A stretch of DNA of 40,974 nucleotides from Chitinophagales bacterium. GTDB lineage: Bacteria > Bacteroidota > Bacteroidia > Chitinophagales > JADIYW01. The stretch's first letter is position 1. Each line of letters opens with the position of its first letter. The notes below the pieces were generated by a model, which saw nothing but the letters and a program-made list of their open reading frames with translations, had not been told where the DNA came from and ran no database searches. The DNA lies in contig JAIBAX010000044.1 of assembly GCA_019694955.1 (NCBI GenBank), positions 1 through 40,974 of the forward strand, written 5' to 3'. Of the stretch, positions 27,265 through 35,571 are shown piece by piece. A program made the translations under genes and the position numbers.

Positions 27265-28202
27265 TATTTCAGCCCTCTGTAATAACTAAAAATCTCATCC
27301 AATGTCTTAGTCGGCTTCCATTTAAATGTAGACGCAAATAAACTACCATCGATGATTACAGGATATTTAAAATAATTGATGAGGTGTGCTGGAAATGCCT
27401 TCCACTTTAAAAATTTCGCTATACGCTCCGGCAGAATTGGTGGTATGGAAGGAATATACAATTTCTTACATCCTGACATTTCTACTGCATCCTGAAAGGC
27501 GATATAATCATCAGGCGCTACATTATAAATTCCTTTTACATTTTTCTCATATGCTGTACAAATAGCATCGCGCATATCATCAATGTGAATGAATTGCATT
27601 AATGGGCTAAATCCCAACAAAACTGGCGCATTCTTTTCTGCTAATAAGGTAGAAAAGGTATTGCGCACACCCGGACCTGCGATATTACAGGGCCGCAAAA
27701 TGGTTAAATTCAGTTCCGGATACTTATATAAATATATATTGGCAAGGTTTTCCAACTCCACAGAGTCTACTAAGTCCATCGTAAGTTCGGATGCCTTGAG
27801 CGGTGTTTTTTCATCTAATAACGATGGGTTGTAAGGACTTGCCCCATAAACAAAGTATGTAGATAGAATGAGGTTCTTCTTTACATTATATTTTTTGGCT
27901 AAATCCAATAGTTTTCGCGTGCCGATTACATTGGCATTATAGCGGCTGAACCTATCAGAATCGCTGGAAGATATTCTTCCCAAATGTATGATACCATCAA
28001 AATGGTGCTCACGGAAGATGTCCTCGAAAATACGTTTATTAAAATCAACCTTATAAGATTCTACGGGAATGCCTAAATCGACTTTATTGCGAAAATCAAC
28101 GGCAACAATGCGATACTTGGCTTTTAGTTTGTTGATGACTTTTTTGGCGAGTGCTCCTCCGGCACCGGTCACCAATATTTGTGGTTTTACTTCTCTTTCC
28201 AT
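27264..28202 (-). CDS. Extended SDR (NAD-dependent epimerase/dehydratase family), atypical active site
   Basis: A 312-residue Rossmann-fold protein with the nucleotide motif VTGAGGALAKK near the N-terminus and further family blocks: GIIHLGRISSSD, NVIGTRKLLDLAKKYNVKK, STYFVYGASPYNPSLLDE and LRPCNIAGPGVRNT. Where extended SDRs normally carry the catalytic Tyr-x-x-x-Lys before a Glu-rich helix, the sequence reads MDLVDSVELENLA, without Tyr or Lys at the expected positions. It may therefore bind cofactor without standard chemistry or use other residues. It sits between two acyltransferase paralogues with one-base overlaps at both ends, so it should act on, or sense, the same lipid. Related SDR-acyltransferase pairs are known in other phyla; the reaction is not established. 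Confidence 0.82.
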   Translation of the reverse strand: MEREVKPQILVTGAGGALAKKVINKLKAKYRIVAVDFRNKVDLGIPVESYKVDFNKRIFEDIFREHHFDGIIHLGRISSSDSDRFSRYNANVIGTRKLLDLAKKYNVKKNLILSTYFVYGASPYNPSLLDEKTPLKASELTMDLVDSVELENLANIYLYKYPELNLTILRPCNIAGPGVRNTFSTLLAEKNAPVLLGFSPLMQFIHIDDMRDAICTAYEKNVKGIYNVAPDDYIAFQDAVEMSGCKKLYIPSIPPILPERIAKFLKWKAFPAHLINYFKYPVIIDGSLFASTFKWKPTKTLDEIFSYYRGLK

Positions 28203-29029
28203 TATTCAAAAATTGCTTTTCGTTTTGCTAATCCTAATTCAATCAATCCTTTTATTGTTTCTGTTACCTTCGCAGTATTGGCAGATATTTCGGTTTCCTT
28301 AAATTCTTTATTCTTAGGTGTAAAATCCATGGGTTCGCCAAAATGCAAATATACTTTCGTTGGCAACACCATTGGAAACACTAGTGGCGCATAAGGTATA
28401 CCCAAAAACTTTGCCAAAGGCTTAATATCAGCCACAGAAACGATTGATTCTTCACATCCTACTACACCTACCGGAATGATTGGCGCATTATGCTTCATGG
28501 CGAGGTGCATAAAACCATTCCCAAATCGCTGCAACTGATAGCGGTGTTTAAATATTTTTCCGGCACCACGCACCCCTTCGGGAAATACGATGATGGCCTC
28601 TTCCATATTCAACATACGCTCACAATTTACTGGGTCACCAATGACGGCACCCAAAGCATTCAGCATATTACCCACAAAGGGAACACTGGGTAAAAAACGC
28701 TCTATCATCGCCTTTGGTGCGCGTGCACCGTGGGGGTTGGTTAGCAAAGCATGCCCTATCAGCATCCCATCTAACGGCAACTGCCCACTATGATTGGCGA
28801 TAATTAAACACCTGCCTTCTTTCGGGATATTCTCCAACCCAAAAGCTTCTACCCGAAAGTATTTCTCATAAAGAAACTTACTTATCGGCAGCATGCGCTT
28901 AACGCCTTCAATATTAAAACCCCAAGGATCATAACCTGAAGAACCTACATTATTTGGAAAATGCTTCAGGTATTCCTCCATGTTATTATTTTCATAGAAA
29001 CGCTTCAGACTTGGTCTTTTCTCTGCCAT
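28202..29029 (-). CDS. Lysophospholipid acyltransferase family protein (MGAT-like), paralogue
   Basis: A 275-residue paralogue of the acyltransferase at 26422-27264 and the first gene of the operon. Motif I is NHSGQLPLDG and the second motif FPEGVRGAGK; the paralogues also share GYDPWGFNIEGV, YFRVEAFGLENIPKEGR and IIPVGVVGCEE. Two acyltransferases and one SDR in a fixed overlapping order suggest sequential acylation of one lipid, or acylation at two positions with an oxidoreductase step between. No signal peptide is seen; it is a peripheral membrane enzyme on the cytoplasmic side by family knowledge. I see no clear promoter motif in the 110-bp AT-rich spacer upstream. Confidence 0.85.
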   Translation of the reverse strand: MAEKRPSLKRFYENNNMEEYLKHFPNNVGSSGYDPWGFNIEGVKRMLPISKFLYEKYFRVEAFGLENIPKEGRCLIIANHSGQLPLDGMLIGHALLTNPHGARAPKAMIERFLPSVPFVGNMLNALGAVIGDPVNCERMLNMEEAIIVFPEGVRGAGKIFKHRYQLQRFGNGFMHLAMKHNAPIIPVGVVGCEESIVSVADIKPLAKFLGIPYAPLVFPMVLPTKVYLHFGEPMDFTPKNKEFKETEISANTAKVTETIKGLIELGLAKRKAIFE

Positions 29030-29140
29030 ACTTTATAATTATCCGCAGTTAAATTAATAAAAATAAATATTCATATTGAAAAAAATAATTTGTTGTTGAT
29101 TTTTTAATCAATTTTCAGCAGGAATACATATTTTTAGCTG

Positions 29141-29743
29141 ATGAATATTTCTAAGATAAACCGTACGTTTTTTTTCGTTTTATCCCTGCTTCTCATAGGT
29201 TCTTGCACTAAATCAAGTAAGAAAGTAGAATTGGAACAAACTATCCCCATAAAACCTTATCACCTTAGTTCTGCTCCTGATAGCATTTATAGGGACTTAT
29301 ACCTATTTACTTTTCGTGGAAATGTCAACTATTGCATATTAGTTCCGGCAAAGGAATACCAACGTGATACTTCTCTAGATAGGTATATGAAGGAAAGAAG
29401 TGGCATTTCTTTTAACTTTAAAAGCACTGTCGACCAAAATGCTTTCTTTACTTTAAATGGTAACTTATTATCAGATGCTGCCACATTAGAAGAACGCTAT
29501 CAAAGTGAGCTAGATGCCTTCATGGATGAAGGGGTTGAAGTATTGCATCACGCTTCCGACATAGAAAGAAGTTACTACGAGATCACAGGTCTCAGCACTA
29601 TGAACCATGCTTATTTGTTTAAAAGCATCTGTTGGCTAGGAGATGGATACTGCAGACTGGATGCCATTTACCCACAAAAAGACAGTACAAAGTGGAATGT
29701 GTGGATACAAGAAATTAAAGATAGAGGTGTGTTTTGTTACTAG
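29141..29743 (+). CDS. Lipoprotein of unknown function
   Basis: A 200-residue protein with a clear lipoprotein signal (SLLLIGSC, Cys22). The mature part has no motif I recognise. It is mixed alpha/beta by composition, with blocks such as DLYLFTFRGNVNYCILVPAKE and SYYEITGLSTMNHAYLFKSI and four further cysteines, some of which may pair. It is a single gene, divergent from the acyltransferase operon and ending 11 bp from the convergent acetyltransferase. TATTTTTA about ten bases before the ATG is one mismatch from the -7 consensus. Probably anchored in the outer or inner membrane facing the periplasm. Confidence 0.7.
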   Translation: MNISKINRTFFFVLSLLLIGSCTKSSKKVELEQTIPIKPYHLSSAPDSIYRDLYLFTFRGNVNYCILVPAKEYQRDTSLDRYMKERSGISFNFKSTVDQNAFFTLNGNLLSDAATLEERYQSELDAFMDEGVEVLHHASDIERSYYEITGLSTMNHAYLFKSICWLGDGYCRLDAIYPQKDSTKWNVWIQEIKDRGVFCY

Positions 29744-29754
29744 CAATATTTATC

Positions 29755-30825
29755 TTAAGTAAAAATGCCATCAGCATCTCCACAATGAATGATGTAGTCA
29801 TTCAGGTGATGCGCCAAATTTTCAAATCCAACAGACATAACGGTTCGTAAGGTTGTTTTTTTAAATGCATACGTCTGTTTATTTTGCTCAAAAATTTGGT
29901 TGATACGAGGATAAAAGGAAACAAGTGTCGTTGGTCGATACTTTTCTACTAGCATCAGAATAGCCGCACTAATTTCTGTCCACTGTCCCGTTTCTGAAAA
30001 AATATAATTGATTTTCATCACTTCTTTCCGCACCGTTATATGGACATGGGCAATTTCCCGCTGTCCAATATTTATACGGTACCAGCTGCTGATAAAATGC
30101 TCATCATAGGCAGAAAAGTAATAGTTTTCCAGTTTGTCTTGACGAGGCAGTATCCAAGGAAAATCAGCTATCCATGTAAACGCCTGTTCATCACGCTGAA
30201 ACAACTCCTTACTTCTATTGTACTTTTTAAAATCAATCTGACTAACAGCATCAATTTTTTGTAAGCTTATTTCTTTATTAGAAAAAGTTTGCTTTGGGTA
30301 TTTAAATGATTTATTGATAACAGCATCTATTGATTTAAATAGGGCTGTAAAAGGCTGTAAGAATGAAAACCTTTGTATCAGCCACTTATGGGAGGCAACC
30401 TTAAAGAAAAACCGCCTCCCTTCAAGATATCCGGTTTGCACTGCGGACATGCTCTTATATAAGGCAAATGCCTCCGGAGACGAATCGAAACCGAGTATTT
30501 TCGGATAATGTAATATGGCTAATTCGACCATATGCTTAGCCAAACCTTTTCCCCTTTGGGATGGTGCTACAAACAACCCTGATAATATACCCACTTTTGT
30601 TGCTTGCTGTTCTGAGTAGATATAATCAGGCAAGATGCCGAGATATGCAACTGGTTGTTTATCAGCAAAATATATGATTAATGCCACGTCCTCAGCTGCT
30701 GCTCTTGGATTGTTAACATGTGAAAGGGCGCGGTGGTGACTTATGGGTATTATTTGGTATCCTTGATATTCATCCGTCTGGACAAAATCCAATAATTCAC
30801 CCACTTTTATGATACGGCTTTCCAT
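29755..30825 (-). CDS. GNAT family N-acetyltransferase
   Basis: A 356-residue protein whose N-terminal half is a GNAT domain. The acetyl-CoA loop is GLFVAPSQRGKGLAKHMVEL (about residues 84-103), preceded by ALIIYFADKQPVAYLGILPDY. The C-terminal half, about 180 residues, is a second domain of unclear type that may be another GNAT-like fold, as in Eis-type proteins. It follows the polysaccharide deacetylase gene after a single base, so the two are co-transcribed. That pairing suggests acetyl-group handling on a cell-surface glycan, possibly acetylating a sugar amine or a lipid-linked precursor, but the substrate cannot be read from the sequence. Confidence 0.75.
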   Translation of the reverse strand: MESRIIKVGELLDFVQTDEYQGYQIIPISHHRALSHVNNPRAAAEDVALIIYFADKQPVAYLGILPDYIYSEQQATKVGILSGLFVAPSQRGKGLAKHMVELAILHYPKILGFDSSPEAFALYKSMSAVQTGYLEGRRFFFKVASHKWLIQRFSFLQPFTALFKSIDAVINKSFKYPKQTFSNKEISLQKIDAVSQIDFKKYNRSKELFQRDEQAFTWIADFPWILPRQDKLENYYFSAYDEHFISSWYRINIGQREIAHVHITVRKEVMKINYIFSETGQWTEISAAILMLVEKYRPTTLVSFYPRINQIFEQNKQTYAFKKTTLRTVMSVGFENLAHHLNDYIIHCGDADGIFT

Positions 30826-30826
30826 A

Positions 30827-31738
30827 TTATCTGTATATCCGATTTTTGCCGATGATTCGTTTTAGCATATACTTTATTTGTTCAAATGTAAGAAAATCTG
30901 ATTGGTTCGTTATTGGGGGATATTTTTCCATCGGCATTCTTTGGATGTTTTGGGCAATGGTATCGTCCTTAAAGCCCGCCGTACCAAAAGACATATCTAT
31001 ATATGTTGGAATGACTGCTTCAAAAAATGCCCTTTCCACTTTATAATCCGTAAATGGGAAGGCAAAGAGTCTTTCTTTTTGATAGAATTTCTGAACAAAA
31101 TATTGGCTTTCAACCGTTTGTCTAATTTGTTCCTCCAAAGAAATCTCATGATAATATGGATGATCAATACTATGCGACCCTAAAGAAAAACCGTGTTTGA
31201 CCAATGAGCGTAATTGGTCTTCATTCAAATATGGCTGTTCTTTCTTTAAATAATCGTCGAAAAAAACATTTGCCTCTTCAGCCCAATCATCTAATGCTGC
31301 ACGATTCTTATAGTTTATATTAAAGACTTTCTTTTGTAGTTCGACAGTTTCACAGAGCAAACTGGCTTTGCATCGAAACATGAGTTCATGATTGCCAATT
31401 GTTGCGGAATTGATAAAAAATGTGGCCGGGATTCCCTTTCTCAATAGAATTGGCATAATGATATCGTAGCACGCTCTAAAACCATCATCAAAGGTGAAGT
31501 GAACGATAGGCTTTTCTCGATTTTGAAAAAGTGTTTCTCTCAGGAGACCCACCGTTACTGGCTCATATAATTGTAGTATTTTATCTATTTCTAACTCAAA
31601 TTGCTTTAATGAGCGGATTTTGTAGAGATTCCTAATATGGGGCGGATTCACCTCCGCAACGCAGTGATATAGCGGAACCAATATTTTCTTTCCGCTGAGA
31701 TTATATAACCAATGGTGGTATTTTGACATATTATTCAC
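30827..31738 (-). CDS. Polysaccharide deacetylase (NodB homology) family protein
   Basis: A 303-residue protein of carbohydrate esterase family 4 type. NodB motif 1 is TFDDG with the catalytic base Asp84 and metal ligand Asp85. Motif 2 is HSIDH with His189 and His193, completing the Asp-His-His metal site. KGIPATFFINSATIG is the usual strand and loop between them. It starts with the block KILVPLYHCV, a typical N-terminus for cytoplasmic or membrane-side bacterial deacetylases. No signal peptide is visible. It is the first gene of a two-gene unit with the GNAT protein. It probably removes acetyl groups from an N-acetylhexosamine polymer or lipid-linked sugar. Confidence 0.87.
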   Translation of the reverse strand: MNNMSKYHHWLYNLSGKKILVPLYHCVAEVNPPHIRNLYKIRSLKQFELEIDKILQLYEPVTVGLLRETLFQNREKPIVHFTFDDGFRACYDIIMPILLRKGIPATFFINSATIGNHELMFRCKASLLCETVELQKKVFNINYKNRAALDDWAEEANVFFDDYLKKEQPYLNEDQLRSLVKHGFSLGSHSIDHPYYHEISLEEQIRQTVESQYFVQKFYQKERLFAFPFTDYKVERAFFEAVIPTYIDMSFGTAGFKDDTIAQNIQRMPMEKYPPITNQSDFLTFEQIKYMLKRIIGKNRIYR

Positions 31739-31865
31739 TGAACTAGTGTTGCTAATTTACACATAGTTGTTTAAATTTTATCTTTAAACTTATACTTTGG
31801 ATAAACCTAGATTACGTATTAAACCAAAAAAAATAAAAAATATCGGGTTTGCGAACGGAGAAAAA

Positions 31866-32888
31866 TTATCCTAAGAAACCTTGTAGTATCTTTTTGATCT
31901 GCTCAAATTCCAATAAAAATCCATCGTGACCAAAATCTGAATCGATGGTAATAAAATGGCTTTCCGGAATATTATATGCCAATACTTTTTGCTCTGTTAA
32001 TGGAAACAAATAGTCTGAGCTAATTCCCAACACCAATGTTTTAGCGGTAATTTTCCCCAAAATATCTACAGGGTGTTCAGACCTTCCACGCAAGATATTA
32101 TGGCTATCCATGGCTTTTGATAGTATCCAATATGTATAGGCATTGAAACGCTTTACCAATTTATCGCCCTGATAGCTTTGGTAAGAAGATGCTCTGAAGT
32201 CATCATAATTATCATTAGTAGGTTCTTCTTGTGTTTTACAGTATGCCTGATAATTTCTATAGGATAGCAATCCTATGGATCGAGCAGCTTTCATACCTTT
32301 GGCACCGGCATGTTCTGAAGGTTCTCCAAAAGTACCATCCGCCTCAATGGCTAAACGTTGACTTTCATTAAAAGCAATTCCCCAAGGAGAATGTCTGATA
32401 TTGGTAGCACCCAGTAGGATGTGTTCGAACAACCCCGGTTTTTCAATGACCCATTCCAACAGCTGTTGTCCCCCCATAGAGAAACCGAGACCGAAATAAA
32501 TTTTTTCTATTTTCAATTGTACTCTAAGCAAATCTAAGACAGCGACAATATCTCTAATGGTTATCACCGGAAAATCTTTGAAATATGGCATTCCTGTTTC
32601 AGGATTTATGCTTACGGGACCCGTTGTACCATAGCAAGAACCTAAGATATTGGCGCAAACTATGAAATGCTCTTCCGGATTGAAGTACTTCCCTTCGCCC
32701 ACCATACCCGGCCACCAATCCGAAGGGTCGGAATCAGCGCTAAAGGCATGACATATCCATATAACATTATTCTTTTTTGGGTCAAATGTTCCGAAAGTGT
32801 GGTATGCAATATCTAAACGTGGCAATACCTGCCCACCTTCCAAGGTAAAAGGCTGCTCATGTTTATATACATTTGCTGGTGTATTCAT
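31866..32888 (-). CDS. metX: Homoserine O-acetyltransferase (or O-succinyltransferase)
   Basis: MetX activates homoserine by O-acylation in methionine synthesis. The alpha/beta-hydrolase triad is visible: nucleophile Ser137 in GLGFSMGGQQ, Asp292 in ISSDYLFP and His321 in DFGHDGFLLE. Other family blocks are NVIWICHAFSADSD, DWWPGMVGEGKYFNPEEHF and ANILGSCYGTTGP. The length of 340 is normal. It lies 24 bp downstream of metY, so acyl-homoserine made here feeds directly into the sulfhydrylase made from the same message. Acetyl versus succinyl specificity cannot be decided by eye. Cytoplasmic. Confidence 0.94.
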   Translation of the reverse strand: MNTPANVYKHEQPFTLEGGQVLPRLDIAYHTFGTFDPKKNNVIWICHAFSADSDPSDWWPGMVGEGKYFNPEEHFIVCANILGSCYGTTGPVSINPETGMPYFKDFPVITIRDIVAVLDLLRVQLKIEKIYFGLGFSMGGQQLLEWVIEKPGLFEHILLGATNIRHSPWGIAFNESQRLAIEADGTFGEPSEHAGAKGMKAARSIGLLSYRNYQAYCKTQEEPTNDNYDDFRASSYQSYQGDKLVKRFNAYTYWILSKAMDSHNILRGRSEHPVDILGKITAKTLVLGISSDYLFPLTEQKVLAYNIPESHFITIDSDFGHDGFLLEFEQIKKILQGFLG

Positions 32889-32912
32889 AAAATCGACACA
32901 AAGAAAAGGAAA

Positions 32913-34208
<1,296 letters not shown>

Positions 34209-34450
34209 CTATTTTTTTTGAAAGTTATGAAAAAGAAACGTTTTGTTGCGGAATTTGTTAGATTAAGTATTTGTTAAGTAGAGTTGCTACTATTAAATGG
34301 TAAATTTGTTGTAAATGGTGCGTGAAATTTTTAGCACCTGAAATGCGTTGTATGACCAAGCGAAGATTTGTGCAATAGTGGCGAAAAATTTCACAATAAA
34401 ATTGCCACGAATGCATGAATATTATTATTTCAGCATTAGTTTTAATAACT

Positions 34451-35398
34451 TCATGCAATCTTCAATCGTCTGATTTTTCCTCTTACAACTTCAGGGGCAG
34501 CCCTTACTTCTGTTACTTCCTTGATGAACATCCCAATTTTGTCAATAGCGCCGTGCGCTTCCGGAACGATGCCTGCCATCCAATGGAAAACGTGCATCAT
34601 ACCCGGATAAACATCTATTTTTACGGGTACATTATGTTCTTTGAGTTTTTTTGCCAAACGAAGTGAATCATCTAATAAGACTTCGTTGCCACCTACTTGT
34701 ATGTATATTGGTGGAAAATTATCTAAATCTGCAAAGAGTGGGGAAATAAAGGGATTCGTAGCTTCATATTCTCCGATATACTTATTTGCAAACACGTACA
34801 ATAGGGAGGGTTCAATCAATGGGTCAACATTTGCCTTGGTGCGGATGGTTTCTCCTGTCATCGATAAATCTGTCCATGGTGAAATGAGCATGGCTGCTAT
34901 TGGCATCGTTTTTTTCTCATTTCTCAACTTTAACATCAGCGATAGGCACAATCCCCCTCCGGCACTGTCGCCGGCGACGATAATATTTTTCACACCTCTA
35001 TTGAGCAGCTCCATGTAAACGGCATAAGCATCATCCAATGCTGCCGGAAATGGATTTTCGGGTGCTTTCCTATAATTCACGCCATAGGCGGGATGCCCGG
35101 ATGCTCTGGCAATTCTGGCAATGAGTGCCCGATGGGTGTTATGGCTGCCCACACAAAAACCACCACCATGAAAATATAGGATAGTTTTATTGTCATTGCT
35201 TCTTTTTGGAAGGAACCAAGCACCGTCTAATCCGGCGATTTGCTCGTCTTTACGCTCCACAAAACGCGGAAACTTGATGATATGGCTGATGCGCTCAAAA
35301 CTCTGACGATGTGTCAACGTTTCGGTTTTATGAATAAAAAGTGTACTCCTCAGGGATTTAATAATGAAGTTTAATGTGGCACTCTGAAAACTCGACAT
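34451..35398 (-). CDS. Alpha/beta hydrolase, hormone-sensitive-lipase type esterase
   Basis: A 315-residue esterase/lipase of the HSL family (family IV). The oxyanion-hole motif is FHGGGFCVGS (about residues 74-83). The nucleophile is the serine in VAGDSAGGGL. The acid is in the DPLIEPS region and the histidine in PGMMHVFHWM. The block NYRKAPENPFPAALDDAY is characteristic of the family. No signal peptide is evident; the N-terminus is weakly amphipathic. It is a single gene between metY and the large FAD/Fe-S dehydrogenase. It should hydrolyse short- to medium-chain esters; the natural substrate is unknown. Confidence 0.88.
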   Translation of the reverse strand: MSSFQSATLNFIIKSLRSTLFIHKTETLTHRQSFERISHIIKFPRFVERKDEQIAGLDGAWFLPKRSNDNKTILYFHGGGFCVGSHNTHRALIARIARASGHPAYGVNYRKAPENPFPAALDDAYAVYMELLNRGVKNIIVAGDSAGGGLCLSLMLKLRNEKKTMPIAAMLISPWTDLSMTGETIRTKANVDPLIEPSLLYVFANKYIGEYEATNPFISPLFADLDNFPPIYIQVGGNEVLLDDSLRLAKKLKEHNVPVKIDVYPGMMHVFHWMAGIVPEAHGAIDKIGMFIKEVTEVRAAPEVVRGKIRRLKIA

Positions 35399-35507
35399 AT
35401 TATATTTACCTTTTCTTTACAACGAATTTACAAAATAAAATGAAAGTTGTATATGAATGATATATAATTTTTATCCCCAAACATGATTACCATTAAATCG
35501 TGAGTAT

Positions 35508-35532
35508 AAAATCAACCCTCGAGGTTGATTTT
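35508..35532. terminator. 10-bp hairpin with CTCGAG core after the FAD/Fe-S gene
   Basis: AAAATCAACC (35508-35517), loop CTCGA, GGTTGATTTT (35523-35532). The A/T ends give a U-tract on either strand, so it can terminate the minus-strand dehydrogenase message. It is also copy 1 of the CTCGAG hairpin family; a second copy, 35557-35571, overlaps the gene's stop. Confidence 0.6.
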
Positions 35533-35571
35533 TTGCAGAAATTAAAAAAAAGTGGATCAACCCTCGAGGTT
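35512..35571. repeat. CTCGAG hairpin family, copies 1 and 2
   Basis: TCAACCCTCGAGGTTGA at 35512-35528 and a copy lacking one G at 35557-35571. Read on the minus strand both are TCAACCTCGAGGGTTGA-like, the orientation opposite to copies 3-5 beyond the other end of the dehydrogenase gene. Confidence 0.75.
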
